Of a stretch of DNA of 64,000 nt, positions 27,184-39,618 are shown piece after piece (positions within the stretch are counted from its first letter, which is position 1; every line of letters starts with the position of its first letter). The notes below the pieces were generated by a model, which saw nothing but the letters and a program-made list of their open reading frames with translations, ran no database searches and had not been told where the DNA came from. The stretch lies in NCBI RefSeq assembly GCF_018881755.1, contig NZ_JACVPS010000004.1, positions 62,001 to 126,000 of the forward strand. Reading direction: 5' to 3'. A program made the position numbers and the translations under genes. Source of the stretch: Polynucleobacter finlandensis (GTDB lineage Bacteria; Pseudomonadota; Gammaproteobacteria; Burkholderiales; Burkholderiaceae).

Positions 27184-28482
27184 TTAGAGCTTCTGAAAAG
27201 ACGTTTCTGCAGCAGTGATGATTTGTGCAAGCACTGCATCATCATGTGCAATCGAAGTAAATCCAGCTTCGTAAGCTGATGGCGCAAGATATACACCTTC
27301 ATCTAACATTGCATGGAAGAACTTTTTAAATGCCTCAATATCCGTTTTAGTAACTGCTTCGAACGTGGTTGGCACTTTATCTGCAAAGTAAAAGCCAAAC
27401 ATGCCACCAACACTATCAACAGCAAATGGAATGCCCGCCTTATCAGCGGCCTGCTTCAATCCCGTCATCAGTTTTTGGGTTTGAGTGCTCAAACAATCGT
27501 AAAAGCCAGCTCGAGAAACAATCTCTAAAGTTTTAAGTCCAGCAGCTACCGCAACCGGATTACCAGACAAGGTACCTGCTTGGTAAACATTTCCCAAAGG
27601 CGCTAACTTGGACATGATTTCTTTTTTACCGCCAAAGGCAGCCATTGGCATACCGCCGCCCATTACCTTACCGAGACAAGTCAGGTCAGGAACAATCCCT
27701 TGCAAAGATTGCGCACCACCCAAGGCAACCCGGAAACCGGTCATGACTTCATCGTAAATTAATACACTACCGTGCTTACTAGTCAAATCACGAATCGCCG
27801 ATAAAAATGCTTTTGAAGGCTGAATCAAATTCATATTGCCAGCAATAGGCTCCAAGATGACTGCTGCAACTTGGTCTCCCTGCTTCTTGAATACCTCTTC
27901 AATGGCAGCAACATCGTTATAAGGCAGCACTAAAGTATGCTTCACCAAATCCTGAGGAACGCCGCCAGAAGATGGCGCATTCTGAGTAGAGTCGGCAAAG
28001 GTTAATAAGCCAGACCCCGCTTTAACCAGCAAACTATCGGCATGGCCGTGATAGCAACCTTCAAACTTAATAATCAAATCGCGCCCAGTATGGCCACGCG
28101 CTAAGCGCAAAGCACTCATCGTTGCTTCGGTCCCGCTAGATACCATGCGCACCTGCTCAATGCTCGGCACCAATGCGCAAATACGTTCAGCCAATTCGAT
28201 TTCGCCTTCGGTCGGCGCACCATAACTAAAGCTTGTCTCTGCCGCCTTTTTTACTGCCTCTACTACTTCAGGGTTGGCGTGACCAACAATCATCGGACCC
28301 CATGACATGATGAGATCGATATAGCGCCTATCTTCAACATCCCAAAAATAGGGGCCTTTTGCCTTAGCAACAAAACGGGGGGTGCCCCCAACCTGCCGAA
28401 AAGCCCTCACTGGAGAATTAACACCTCCAGGAATGGTTTTTTGTGCACGCTCAAATAAAACGTCGTTTTGTCCCACGGTCAT
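27184..28482 (-). CDS. hemL: Glutamate-1-semialdehyde 2,1-aminomutase
   Basis: A PLP-dependent enzyme of the C5 pathway that forms 5-aminolevulinate for heme. Visible are [11 protein letters not shown] near the N-terminus, [41 protein letters not shown] (PLP ring aspartate), [15 protein letters not shown] with the Schiff-base lysine, and [14 protein letters not shown]. At 432 residues it is full-length. It lies 10 bases downstream of the rubredoxin gene. A hemJ-like gene lies a short way upstream. Confidence 0.97.
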   Translation of the reverse strand: MTVGQNDVLFERAQKTIPGGVNSPVRAFRQVGGTPRFVAKAKGPYFWDVEDRRYIDLIMSWGPMIVGHANPEVVEAVKKAAETSFSYGAPTEGEIELAERICALVPSIEQVRMVSSGTEATMSALRLARGHTGRDLIIKFEGCYHGHADSLLVKAGSGLLTFADSTQNAPSSGGVPQDLVKHTLVLPYNDVAAIEEVFKKQGDQVAAVILEPIAGNMNLIQPSKAFLSAIRDLTSKHGSVLIYDEVMTGFRVALGGAQSLQGIVPDLTCLGKVMGGGMPMAAFGGKKEIMSKLAPLGNVYQAGTLSGNPVAVAAGLKTLEIVSRAGFYDCLSTQTQKLMTGLKQAADKAGIPFAVDSVGGMFGFYFADKVPTTFEAVTKTDIEAFKKFFHAMLDEGVYLAPSAYEAGFTSIAHDDAVLAQIITAAETSFQKL

Positions 28483-28492
28483 TTCCTATCTA

Positions 28493-28663
28493 TTAAATCG
28501 CCATCATTTCAAAATCTTCCTTACGGGCGCCACACTCAGGACAAGTCCAATTCATAGGAACATCTTTCCAAAGTGTTCCAGGTGCAATGCCCTCTTCAGG
28601 CAGCCCTGCGGCTTCGTCGTACACCCAACCGCAAATAAGACACATATACGTTTTAAATTCCAT
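28493..28663 (-). CDS. Rubredoxin
   Basis: A 56-residue one-electron carrier. Two CxxCG-type knuckles bind one iron: YMCLICGWVYDEAAG (C8, C11) and WTCPECGARKEDFEMM (C41, C44), with the usual aromatic residues between them (TLWKDVPMNW). It starts at the ATG at 28663 and ends at the TAA at 28493-28495, leaving 10 bases to hemL. Partners for rubredoxin in aerobic betaproteobacteria are not settled. The gene is complete and undamaged. Confidence 0.97.
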   Translation of the reverse strand: MEFKTYMCLICGWVYDEAAGLPEEGIAPGTLWKDVPMNWTCPECGARKEDFEMMAI

Positions 28664-28701
28664 TGCCAAACTCTTTCTTCACTCAACTCAATATTTATAT
28701 T

Positions 28702-30141
28702 TTAAGACTCGCGCTTTTGATGCATCTCAAATTTGAAGAGACGACATTCCAATGGGCCATTAAATAAAGGGGTGCGCTTTGACTCTTTGATGCGCAATTG
28801 ACCCGGCAGCGCCATATCAGCAGTTAATACAAATACGTTCCAGCCACCAAACGCATCTTTTAAATGCTGGCCAAACTGCTGCAAAAACTCAACAAACTTA
28901 GGGTCTTGCTCCTCTTGTGCCTGGAGGCGCTTTAATGATTCACGGCTAGAACGTTTAGCACTTTGGCGACCAGTCTCTAAATTCAACTCAAAACGATTCT
29001 CAGGCTCTTGCTCTTCGTATTCGGCCTCACGATCAGAGCCACGCTCTTGCCCACGCCCACCCTTCAGTACTAAGCGCTCGCCATAAGGAGGATTCAGTAG
29101 CATTACTCCTGCTTGCGAACTAGCCGGTGGCTTTGCAGCCAATGCGTCTACCTGACGCACTACTGGCAAACCAGGCAATTGGGCGCGCTGCCAGTTCCCT
29201 TTGAACATGGAGACTAACTTTTCATTAATATCACCGCCGGTGATCAATAAGGAATCAGCATCTGGGTACTGCTTACGCTTTTCCAAAATCTCTGCCAAAG
29301 CAGAATCTTTCAAACCAATCCAACGCTTTTGCTCGGTGGCTTCATTGAAGGGTTTTAACCTCTGAAAACCAAATCCATGTGCAGAGGTCACGAGAGGTCG
29401 ATAAGCCAATCTACTTGGCTTGGCATCTTCGCCATACATACCCGACCGAATCGCACCCGACGGAATAGCCAATGCCATTTGTGCGGCCTCAATCAAGAAA
29501 GTACCGCTACCGCACATCGGATCAAACAGAATCTGCGAGGGTTTCCAGCCGGTAATCGACAAAATGCCAGCAGCTAAATTTTCTTTCAACGGGGCATCGC
29601 CTTTTTCATCTCGCCAGCCACGCTTAAATAATGCCTCGCCAGAAGTATCTAAATAAATAGTGACTTGAGTTGCCGTAAGGTGTGCCTGAACTCTCACATC
29701 TGGAAATGCAGTATCAATACTCGGGCGATCGCCAGTCACATCGCGAAGGCGATCCACAATCGCATCTTTTATTTTTAAGGCCGCAAAGTTCAAACTTTTG
29801 AGCGGTGAACGATGAGCAGTGACATCCACCCGAAGAGTTTGTTGAGAACTAAACCACTCCTCCCAAGCAAGCCCACTAGCTAGACGGTATAAATCTTCTT
29901 CTTGACGATATGGCGCCTCGGCCATTTGCAACAAAACACGGCTAGCAATCCGCGAATGAAGGTTCAGTGCCATAGCAGCGGATAAAGGGGCGGCAAGACC
30001 GACGCCACCTGTGGGGCTGGTTGGAGTTGGATCAATGACCCATTTCCCTAAAGCTTGTGAATCTGCTCGCTGTGCAATGGCTGCTAACTCTTGGGCAAGC
30101 GGTGCTTCTAATCCACCGGGACAAACAACAAAAAATCTCAT
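28702..30141 (-). CDS. rlmL: 23S rRNA guanine-N2 methyltransferase, RlmL/THUMP type
   Basis: A THUMP-domain, Rossmann-fold RNA methyltransferase of 479 residues matching the N-terminal module of E. coli RlmL (m2G2445). It begins FFVVCPGGLEAPLAQEL, with the THUMP region to about residue 150 (LRVDVTAHRSPLKSLNFAALKIKDAIVD). The SAM site reads FDPMCGSGTFLIEAA near 215 and the catalytic motif LLNPPYGERL near 350. A highly charged insertion of roughly 50 residues (Glu/Arg/Ser-rich) follows the NPPY motif before the fold resumes at FVEFLQQFGQHLKDAFGGW. There is no RlmK module. Confidence 0.9.
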   Translation of the reverse strand: MRFFVVCPGGLEAPLAQELAAIAQRADSQALGKWVIDPTPTSPTGGVGLAAPLSAAMALNLHSRIASRVLLQMAEAPYRQEEDLYRLASGLAWEEWFSSQQTLRVDVTAHRSPLKSLNFAALKIKDAIVDRLRDVTGDRPSIDTAFPDVRVQAHLTATQVTIYLDTSGEALFKRGWRDEKGDAPLKENLAAGILSITGWKPSQILFDPMCGSGTFLIEAAQMALAIPSGAIRSGMYGEDAKPSRLAYRPLVTSAHGFGFQRLKPFNEATEQKRWIGLKDSALAEILEKRKQYPDADSLLITGGDINEKLVSMFKGNWQRAQLPGLPVVRQVDALAAKPPASSQAGVMLLNPPYGERLVLKGGRGQERGSDREAEYEEQEPENRFELNLETGRQSAKRSSRESLKRLQAQEEQDPKFVEFLQQFGQHLKDAFGGWNVFVLTADMALPGQLRIKESKRTPLFNGPLECRLFKFEMHQKRES

Positions 30142-30167
30142 GAGGCTAACAATCTAAAAGGGGTGAA

Positions 30168-30593
30168 TTAAGGCTTAATGACAACCAAAGCAACAATCAC
30201 GATCAGCAAAAGCACGGGGACTTCATTGAACCAGCGGTACCAAACACCAGATCGCTTATTCATACCTGCACGAAACTTCTTTAACAAGCCCCAGCAGGCG
30301 TGGTGATAACCAATTACCAGAATCACAAAAAATAATTTGGCGTGCATCCAAACTTCGCCCCTGCCTATGCCGAAAAACAGCCAGAGCATTAAGCCCAATA
30401 AAACTGCTGGCACCGCCAGAATAGTCATAAAACGAAAGAGTCGATCGGCCATGCCCAGAATGCGAGCATGTGCTTCCGCATTTTTTTCGTCAGCCAAGTT
30501 CACAAAAATACGCGGGAGATAAAAAAGACCTGCAAACCAAGAGGCAATAAAAACAATATGGAATGTCTTAATCCAAAGATAGGTGTTACCCAT
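30168..30593 (-). CDS. hemJ: HemJ/CopD-like membrane protein, candidate protoporphyrinogen IX oxidase
   Basis: A small inner-membrane protein of 141 residues with four hydrophobic segments. WIKTFHIVFIASWFAGLFYLPRIFVNLA at the start is close to the HemJ consensus, including the His near residue 9 and the Arg of LPR. GRGEVWMHAKLFFVILVIGYHH supplies the second conserved His. FNEVPVLLLIVIVALVVIKP ends the protein, matching the LR/NEVP motif. The ATG at 30593 has AAGGA at a good distance; an ATG at 30602 lies too close to it. HemJ performs the penultimate heme step, consistent with hemL nearby. Confidence 0.85.
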   Translation of the reverse strand: MGNTYLWIKTFHIVFIASWFAGLFYLPRIFVNLADEKNAEAHARILGMADRLFRFMTILAVPAVLLGLMLWLFFGIGRGEVWMHAKLFFVILVIGYHHACWGLLKKFRAGMNKRSGVWYRWFNEVPVLLLIVIVALVVIKP

Positions 30594-30634
30594 TAATTGC
30601 ATCCTTGCTGATATGTAAATGCGCTCACGTGCAT

Positions 30635-31912
30635 TTAAGTACGAATCTCGCCATGACCCATGACGATATATTTAAGAGAGGTCAAGCCATCCAAACCAAC
30701 CGGACCGCGTGCATGTAGTTTGTCATTGGAGATGCCAATCTCTGCACCTAAGCCATACTCGAAGCCATCAGCAAAGCGGGTGCTGGCATTGACCATCACG
30801 CTGGCACTATCAACTTCTCGTAAGAATCGATCTGCATTAACCTTGTTATTGGTAATGATGGCATCCGTATGTTTACTACCATAACGCTCGATGTGATTCA
30901 TGGCCTCATCAATATCCGACACTGTCTTAATCGCCAAAATAGGCGCCAAGTACTCAGTCTGCCAATCTTCCTCTTTAGCGTCCACTAGGCCCTTAAAACC
31001 AGCATCCTCTAGAGTTTTACGAGTCAGAGCATCCACACGAAGCTCAACACCTTTGTCTTGATAAATCTTGCAAAGCGTTGGCAATACCTGAGAGCCCACT
31101 TCCTTGTTTACGAGCAAAGTCTCCATAGCATTACATGGTGCATAGCGCTGTGTCTTGGCGTTATCGCAGACTTTAATCGCCATCTCGATATCCGCATCAG
31201 CATCAATATAAGTATGGCAAATCCCATCCAAGTGCTTAATCATTGGCACGCGCGCTTCAGCCATTAAACGAGCAATCAAACTCTTGCCGCCGCGTGGCAC
31301 GATGACATCAATATATTCGTTCATGGTGATCATTTCACCTACAGCGCTTCTGTCGGTAGTAGCCACAACTTGCACAGCATCCGTTGGCAAGCCAGCAGCG
31401 GCCAAACCATCTTGAATAATCTTAGCTAATACCGTATTTGAATCAATCGCCTCAGATCCGCCGCGCAAGATGACAGCATTCCCAGACTTCAAACACAGTG
31501 CTGCTGCATCAATCGTGACATTAGGGCGAGATTCATAAATGATGCCAATAACGCCGAGTGGAACACGCATTTGCGCTAACTCAATTCCGGATGCTTGTTT
31601 TTTTAATGCCGATATTTTTCCAATCGGATCTTCAAGCGAAACAATTTGCTCCAATCCAAGCGCCATCGTCTCGATCGTTTTTGAGGTCATAGTGAGACGA
31701 TCAATAAAGGCAGCATCTTGGCCACCCGATTGAGCCCGCTCGATATCGCCCTGATTAACCTTCTGAATCTGGGCAGACTGCTCACGTACTAATTTGGCGA
31801 TGTGCAGTAAGGCTTGATTTTTCTGCTCACTAGATGCGCGAGCCATGGCACGCGATGCACTACGTGCCCGCTTACCAATATCTTGCATCATCTTTTTAAT
31901 TGAAGAACTCAT
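30635..31912 (-). CDS. proA: Gamma-glutamyl phosphate reductase
   Basis: The second enzyme of proline synthesis, reducing gamma-glutamyl phosphate to the semialdehyde with NADPH. It is an aldehyde dehydrogenase-fold protein of 425 residues. Visible are [19 protein letters not shown] near residue 115, [23 protein letters not shown], the catalytic cysteine in [12 protein letters not shown], and the C-terminal [21 protein letters not shown] signature. It follows holA by about 35 bases on the same strand. proB is not in the window. Confidence 0.97.
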   Translation of the reverse strand: MSSSIKKMMQDIGKRARSASRAMARASSEQKNQALLHIAKLVREQSAQIQKVNQGDIERAQSGGQDAAFIDRLTMTSKTIETMALGLEQIVSLEDPIGKISALKKQASGIELAQMRVPLGVIGIIYESRPNVTIDAAALCLKSGNAVILRGGSEAIDSNTVLAKIIQDGLAAAGLPTDAVQVVATTDRSAVGEMITMNEYIDVIVPRGGKSLIARLMAEARVPMIKHLDGICHTYIDADADIEMAIKVCDNAKTQRYAPCNAMETLLVNKEVGSQVLPTLCKIYQDKGVELRVDALTRKTLEDAGFKGLVDAKEEDWQTEYLAPILAIKTVSDIDEAMNHIERYGSKHTDAIITNNKVNADRFLREVDSASVMVNASTRFADGFEYGLGAEIGISNDKLHARGPVGLDGLTSLKYIVMGHGEIRT

Positions 31913-31947
31913 GTTTAATCATCTACCAATATTTAACTTGTCTTTAC

Positions 31948-33009
31948 TTAGCGCAACAAACTGCCAACTAAACGTAAACCATCCCAAGGGTCTGATGGCA
32001 ACTCTGCCGAATATAAGCCTTTAACCTGACGATCCAATCCTGCAGCAACCTGCATTGCTCTGCGCAACCTTAAAGGCTGAACTCGCCTGAGTGCATTTGG
32101 GTAAAGACGTTCTTTATTTCCCCACACTCGATTAGCGCGCATGAGTTGCTGTACCGACTCACCAGCATCACTCGCAGCCTTTAGTTTAGATAGTATCCGA
32201 AGCTCTTCAGTTACGCTCCATAGAATTAAGACTAGCGGCTCACCCTCGCCTTTGAGGCCATCTAGCATGCGATTGAGGCGCCCCAAATCGCCAGCCAACA
32301 TCGCTTCAGTGACTTCAAATACGTTATATCGCGCTACTTTCAAAATCGCAGAACGAATTTGCTCTTCGGTTAATTTCCCAGTTGGATATAGCAATCCCAG
32401 CTTCTGAATCTCTTGGTGGGCAGCAATCAGATTACCTTCAACCTGATCGGCAATGAACTCTAGTGATCTCTGACCCTCAGGCCCAGACTCCACTTCTTGA
32501 CCCTGCTTCTTCAAACGCCCTGCAATCCAACTTGGCAAGTAGCTACGATCCAAAGAATCAATCTGAATCGCCATACCCGCATCGTCTAAGGCGCTAAACC
32601 ATGCAGAAGTTTTAGTCTTGCCATCTAACCTGGGCAAAACTATGCAAACCACTGTATCTGGACCATCTGGACCCACTGCCTGCGACTGAATCTGTGCTGC
32701 AAACTGTTTTAAAGCTTCGGCGCCATCACGACCCGGCTTGCCTGTAGGGATACGCAACTCTACCCAGCGCTTATCCCCAAAGAGTGACATGGTTTGTCCT
32801 GCGTTCATCAGGGCACCCCAATCAAAGCCACGCTCTTGAAGCAAAACTTCACGCTCGGTATAGCCTAATTTTTTTGCAGTAGCCCGCAGTTGATCCATCG
32901 CCTCCATCATCAATAGCGGTTCATCACCACTAAACAGATACAAGGGTTGAATAGCGCTAGCAGAACTGAGCGATTTGAGATGTGCTTGCAAGGCATCCAC
33001 TTTAACCAT
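31948..33009 (-). CDS. holA: DNA polymerase III delta subunit
   Basis: The clamp-loader subunit that opens the beta sliding clamp. At 353 residues it shows the divergent HolA layout: PLYLFSGDEPLLMMEAMDQL near residue 22 (a degenerate P-loop region), SLFGDKRWVELRIPTGKPG, the central lid region EFIADQVEGNLIAAHQEIQKL, and the helical collar with LILWSVTEELRILSKLKAA. It sits between lptE and proA in the conserved leuS-lptE-holA-proA string, 18 bases from lptE. Confidence 0.95.
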   Translation of the reverse strand: MVKVDALQAHLKSLSSASAIQPLYLFSGDEPLLMMEAMDQLRATAKKLGYTEREVLLQERGFDWGALMNAGQTMSLFGDKRWVELRIPTGKPGRDGAEALKQFAAQIQSQAVGPDGPDTVVCIVLPRLDGKTKTSAWFSALDDAGMAIQIDSLDRSYLPSWIAGRLKKQGQEVESGPEGQRSLEFIADQVEGNLIAAHQEIQKLGLLYPTGKLTEEQIRSAILKVARYNVFEVTEAMLAGDLGRLNRMLDGLKGEGEPLVLILWSVTEELRILSKLKAASDAGESVQQLMRANRVWGNKERLYPNALRRVQPLRLRRAMQVAAGLDRQVKGLYSAELPSDPWDGLRLVGSLLR

Positions 33010-33027
33010 GCGAGATCATTACTCCCC

Positions 33028-33588
33028 TTAAAAACTTCTGGCTTGCGGAGCTCTTGCGGAGGCAGCTACTCGGCGCAAAATCTGCACAGCCAAATCACTA
33101 CGCATAGAGGTTAAGAACTGTTGCTGCTGGACATCCGTTGCCAGAACAGTAGAAACTGAGAAATCCATATCGCGAGTGATATAAATTTCCGCCTCAGGAA
33201 CAATTTCAGCACCTGCGGTATCAAAAGCCCTAAAACCAACTCGAATATTTAAACGGTAGGCAGAAACTTGGCCATTAGAGTTGTACGCCAAAATCTCTCG
33301 ACCACTAATATCGTTGGTGATCTCTAGAATTAAATCCGCATCCTTTGGATTAATAGCCACTTTCGCATCTGTTCCAGTCAAAATAACTCTCTGTAAATCA
33401 GCCCGCATCGGCGGCGAAGGATTGCCAGTAATGGCAATAAACTTATAGGGAAGATCAACCATGCCACGTAAACGATAGCCACAAGCCATTAATGAGCCCA
33501 TTGACAGCAAGCCGAATAGACCAAGCGTAGCCCGGCGCAAAGTATTGATTCCTTTTGCATCCAACTGCATTTTTTGATCTTGGCTCAT
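33028..33588 (-). CDS. lptE: LPS-assembly lipoprotein LptE
   Basis: An outer-membrane lipoprotein that plugs the LptD barrel during LPS insertion. With the ATG at 33588 the protein has 186 residues and a lipobox LMAC near residue 36, followed by GYRLRGMVDLPYKFIAITG, the typical LptE opening. A TTG at 33633 would add 15 residues and overlap leuS by 11 bases; an ATG at 33570 is also possible. The C-terminal part has VSAYRLNIRVGFRAFD and ends in a short basic tail. The gene order leuS-lptE-holA is conserved. Confidence 0.92.
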   Translation of the reverse strand: MSQDQKMQLDAKGINTLRRATLGLFGLLSMGSLMACGYRLRGMVDLPYKFIAITGNPSPPMRADLQRVILTGTDAKVAINPKDADLILEITNDISGREILAYNSNGQVSAYRLNIRVGFRAFDTAGAEIVPEAEIYITRDMDFSVSTVLATDVQQQQFLTSMRSDLAVQILRRVAASARAPQARSF

Positions 33589-33622
33589 ATATTCAGTTTC
33601 TATTAAAGGTCTGGGTAATGAC

Positions 33623-36295
<2,673 letters not shown>

Positions 36296-36346
36296 TCAAT
36301 ACAACTCTTTTCTTCTATTTTTATCGGGTAATTTTTTGCAGATGCC

Positions 36347-37150
36347 TTACTTACGCAAGCCTAGAACATCTTGCATGTCATATAGGCCTGACGCTTGGTT
36401 TTGCAAGAAGCGTGCTGCGCGTAAAGAGCCTTGAGCATAGGATTGACGGCTCGAGGATTTATGGCTGATTTCAATCCGCTCGCCATCACCAGCAAACAGA
36501 ACCGTATGGTCACCAACGATATCGCCACCACGAATGGTTGAGAACCCAATGGAGCCTTCTTTACGTTCGCCGGTATGACCCTCACGAGCATAAACAGCCA
36601 CGTCATCTAATTTCTCACCCAAGGCGTCGGCAATTACTTCACCCATCTTTAATGCTGTACCTGAAGGCGCATCTACTTTATAGCGATGATGAGCTTCAAT
36701 AATCTCAATGTCATAACCTTGGTTCAACATCTTGGCAGCAATCTCCAGAAGCTTGAAGGTCGCATTGACACCTACACTCATGTTGGGCGCAAACACAATT
36801 GCTAATTTTCCCGAGGCCTTTTTAAGATTTGCGATCTGCTCTGAACTCAGACCAGTGGTGCCAATAATCATTTTGGTGCCAGTTTTTTCGGCTACTTCTA
36901 AATGCGCCATTGTTCCTTCTGGACGGGTAAAGTCAATCAGGAATTCTGCTCCACTAAGCGCTTGCGCTATATCAGCAGTAATCGCTATGCCAGTTTTTTT
37001 ACCTAAGAATGCGCCAGCGTCTTCACCCAGTTGCGGGCAGGAGCTATGCTCTAGCGCACCGACTAGTTGAGTATCAGCAGTATTGAGCACAGCTTCAATC
37101 AGCATTTTTCCCATGCGACCGGTTGCTCCAGCAATTGCAATCTTCATCAT
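36347..37150 (-). CDS. dapB: 4-hydroxy-tetrahydrodipicolinate reductase
   Basis: An enzyme of the lysine/diaminopimelate pathway. The NAD(P) motif [14 protein letters not shown] is at residues 8-21. FTRPEG and APNMSVGVN are present, and the substrate/catalytic signature [19 protein letters not shown] lies near 150. The C-terminal region GEGERI-like, [18 protein letters not shown], is complete. At 267 residues it has normal length. It is downstream of bamE on the same strand after about 83 bases, the usual fur-bamE-dapB neighbourhood. Confidence 0.97.
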   Translation of the reverse strand: MMKIAIAGATGRMGKMLIEAVLNTADTQLVGALEHSSCPQLGEDAGAFLGKKTGIAITADIAQALSGAEFLIDFTRPEGTMAHLEVAEKTGTKMIIGTTGLSSEQIANLKKASGKLAIVFAPNMSVGVNATFKLLEIAAKMLNQGYDIEIIEAHHRYKVDAPSGTALKMGEVIADALGEKLDDVAVYAREGHTGERKEGSIGFSTIRGGDIVGDHTVLFAGDGERIEISHKSSSRQSYAQGSLRAARFLQNQASGLYDMQDVLGLRK

Positions 37151-37233
37151 TTATTTCTTCGCTTCTTATCAAAGGTATTCAAAGCCGTTTGCTCTGACAT
37201 CCATACAAAAGTAATTCTGCTTACTGCCTATAG

Positions 37234-37941
37234 CTACTTCGTTTCGGTTGCCACTGGAACATTCAAAGCGCCAGGTCCCAATGCTTCAGTTGATGGCACG
37301 GGTTGTCCTTCTGTTGGCTTTTTTGAAAAACTAAAAAAGTCCCAGAATGAGCTTTTGCTCTCGTTAGCAACAGGTATGGGTGTGCCAGCAGGCAAGTTAT
37401 CAGTTTTGCTCGGTACCAGTAATTCAGGCTGCTGGAGAGGTGGTGTTACTGGCGCTTTATTCGAGCCTGTCATCACATCCCAAAATGAGCGCTTCGCTTT
37501 AGCATAGCTATCAATCTCAGCAACCAACTCCACATCCGTTGGTAAGGCATCGCCCTCAAACTTCACGAGCTTGTCACCATCAAAAAACAGTGTGATGCGA
37601 CGATCTTTACCAACCACTTGACCATTGCGCTTAAATTCAAAAACATAGTCCCAGCGATTTGCATGGAAGTAATCTGCTAATAAAGGAGTACCCAAAATTT
37701 GTCGTACCTGCTCACGCGTCATACCCAGTTTCAATTTAGAGTATTGCTCCGAAGATACGAAATTGCCCTGAACGATATCTGGCACATAAGGCCTAAAAAT
37801 CTTATTCATCCAGGTACGCTGGGTGTCATCCACTGCGGTAGTGCACCCACTAAGGCCGATAAACCCAATAAAGGTAACAGTCCAAAAGCTCCGCAAAGCT
37901 GGATTCAAAAAACGTCTAAAAAGTTCAAGGCAATTTTGCAT
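37234..37941 (-). CDS. bamE: Outer membrane assembly lipoprotein BamE with long C-terminal tail
   Basis: BamE is a small lipoprotein of the BAM beta-barrel assembly machine. From the ATG at 37941 it has 235 residues with a lipobox GLSGC at Cys33. The BamE fold follows: KLKLGMTREQVRQILGTPLL, HANRWDYVFEF and RITLFFDGDKLVKFEGD. After about residue 150 it carries an unusual Pro/Ser-rich tail with two related segments, SFWDVMTGSNKAP and SFWDFFSFSKKP. Typical BamE proteins lack such a tail or have a shorter one. It is divergent from fur, with start codons 43 bases apart. Confidence 0.93.
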   Translation of the reverse strand: MQNCLELFRRFLNPALRSFWTVTFIGFIGLSGCTTAVDDTQRTWMNKIFRPYVPDIVQGNFVSSEQYSKLKLGMTREQVRQILGTPLLADYFHANRWDYVFEFKRNGQVVGKDRRITLFFDGDKLVKFEGDALPTDVELVAEIDSYAKAKRSFWDVMTGSNKAPVTPPLQQPELLVPSKTDNLPAGTPIPVANESKSSFWDFFSFSKKPTEGQPVPSTEALGPGALNVPVATETK

Positions 37942-37984
37942 GGCTGGCCGTATCATTAAGACATTGATTTTAGCGCCCAAAGCC

Positions 37985-38440
37985 ATGAATACGACCCAAA
38001 ACCCTACTCCAGCAGATTTGCGCGATATTGGCCTAAAAGCCACTGGTCCCCGCATGAAGATTCTGGACTTTTTTCATCAGAATGGTGGCACCCACTTTAG
38101 CGCTGAAGACGTCTTTAATGCACTCGCAAAAGATGATCAAGAAATTGGTTTAGCAACTGTTTATCGCGTTCTTACACAGTTTGAGCAAGCTGGGCTGTTG
38201 CTTCGCAGTCATTTTGAGTCCTCCAAGGGTGATAGTCGGGCGATTTATGAGCTCAATGAAGGGCAACATCACGACCATTTGGTATGCCTAGATTGTGGGC
38301 ATGTAGAAGAGTTTGTAGACGAAGCTATAGAAAAACGGCAACGGGACATCGCCAAAAACCTTGGATTTAAGCTCCAGGAGCACACATTAGCCATGTATGG
38401 GCACTGCGATAAGAAGAATTGCCGGAATAAACAGAAATAG
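37985..38440 (+). CDS. fur: Ferric uptake regulator Fur
   Basis: An iron-sensing repressor of 151 residues. The start at 37985 yields MNTTQNPTPADLRDIGLKAT; the open frame continues further upstream through bamE and is not used. The winged-helix part includes TGPRMKILDFF and the recognition helix region ATVYRVLTQFEQAGLL. Metal ligands are in EGQHHDHLVCLDCGHVEEF (with HHDH and CxxC) and the terminal GHCDKKNC. It is divergent from bamE, as in most betaproteobacteria. A strong hairpin terminator lies just downstream. Confidence 0.97.
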   Translation: MNTTQNPTPADLRDIGLKATGPRMKILDFFHQNGGTHFSAEDVFNALAKDDQEIGLATVYRVLTQFEQAGLLLRSHFESSKGDSRAIYELNEGQHHDHLVCLDCGHVEEFVDEAIEKRQRDIAKNLGFKLQEHTLAMYGHCDKKNCRNKQK

Positions 38441-38470
38441 GCAAATATAGTAAATAAGCGCAGATAAAGA

Positions 38471-38497
38471 AAAAAGACCTCATTTAGAGGTCTTTTT
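38471..38497. terminator. Bidirectional rho-independent terminator between fur and gap
   Basis: A perfect 11-bp stem AAAAAGACCTC / GAGGTCTTTTT around the loop ATTTA. The A-run on one side and T-run on the other let it work in both directions. It lies between the convergent fur and gap genes, so one element can end both transcripts. Confidence 0.92.
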
Positions 38498-38529
38498 CAT
38501 ATAAAACAGTACTTTTAACGAATCTTGAC

Positions 38530-39558
38530 CTACTTTACAGCCATCAAAGCCTCAGCAGCATTCAACATTTGCACTGAATAACCCCATTCGTTGTCATACC
38601 AAGCTAATACTTTCACCAACTTGCCATCCGCAGAGACACGAGTTTGTGAAGCGTCGTAAATACTGGGGCGTGGATCGTGGTTGAAGTCGATAGAAACCAA
38701 AGGTAAGGTGTTAAAGCCCAAAATGCCTTTCAGCTCACCCTCGCTGGCCGCCTTCAAAATTGAGTTCACTTCATCCACGCTCGTGGCGCGACTGGCAGCA
38801 AAAGTTAAATCCACTACAGAAACATTGATGACCGGAACGCGCATCGCAAAACCATCAAAGCGCCCTGCTAAAGCTGGCAATACCAAGCCAACCGCTTTTG
38901 CCGCGCCGGTTTTAGTGGGGATCATGCTGGTCACTGCAGAACGGGCACGTCGCATATCCTTGTGATACACGTCAGTGAGAACTTGATCGTTTGTAAACGC
39001 ATGGATAGTGGTCATCAGGCCAGATTCGATACCGATTTTCTCCAACAATGGCTTAACCAATGGCGCCAAGCAGTTGGTAGTACAACTCGCATTGGATACA
39101 ACCACATCACTTGCCTTGAGCACTTGCTGATTCACGCCGTAAACAATCGTGGCATCCACATCTTTTTCGCCAGGCGCAGAAATCAATACCTTCTTTGCGC
39201 CCTGGGAAATGTGCACCATGGCTTTTTCTTTAGAAGTAAATTTGCCAGAGCACTCGAGCACTAAATCAACGCCTAACTCACCCCAAGGCGTTTCCAAAGG
39301 ATTGCGGGTTGAGAACATCTTGATGCGATCGCCGTTCACCACCATGCAATCACCATCGACTTTTACTTCAGCAGGAAAACGTCCATGCGCAGAGTCATAC
39401 TGCGTTAAATGGGCATTGATATCGATATCGCCCATTGCGTTAATCGCAACAATCTTGATATCCCGTCTTGGCTTTCCATTAAGCTGATCTTCATATAAAG
39501 CCCGCAAGACCATGCGTCCAATACGCCCATAACCATTGATAGCGACACGAATTGTCAT
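38530..39558 (-). CDS. gap: Glyceraldehyde-3-phosphate dehydrogenase, type I
   Basis: A glycolytic enzyme using NAD(P)+ and phosphate. The N-terminal Rossmann motif [19 protein letters not shown] is present, the catalytic cysteine is in [13 protein letters not shown], and the C-terminal signature [13 protein letters not shown] is intact. At 342 residues it has normal length. It follows tkt on the same strand after about 60 bases, a common gene pair in this group, and is ended by the shared hairpin at 38471-38497. Confidence 0.98.
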   Translation of the reverse strand: MTIRVAINGYGRIGRMVLRALYEDQLNGKPRRDIKIVAINAMGDIDINAHLTQYDSAHGRFPAEVKVDGDCMVVNGDRIKMFSTRNPLETPWGELGVDLVLECSGKFTSKEKAMVHISQGAKKVLISAPGEKDVDATIVYGVNQQVLKASDVVVSNASCTTNCLAPLVKPLLEKIGIESGLMTTIHAFTNDQVLTDVYHKDMRRARSAVTSMIPTKTGAAKAVGLVLPALAGRFDGFAMRVPVINVSVVDLTFAASRATSVDEVNSILKAASEGELKGILGFNTLPLVSIDFNHDPRPSIYDASQTRVSADGKLVKVLAWYDNEWGYSVQMLNAAEALMAVK

Positions 39559-39618
39559 TTAATTCCCCTTACTAATTTGAATTCTGTAATGAATACTTAT
39601 TTCAGCTTTTATTATTGT

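Noticed and set aside
30617..30636. Hairpin AAATGCGC/GTGCATTT near the proA stop
   Set aside because: Short, contains a wobble pair, lacks a T-run and overlaps the stop codon region; too weak to call a terminator.
37942..37984. Possible Fur box between bamE and fur
   Set aside because: The 43-base gap is A+T-rich, but no convincing 19-bp GATAATGATAATCATTATC-like match could be seen.
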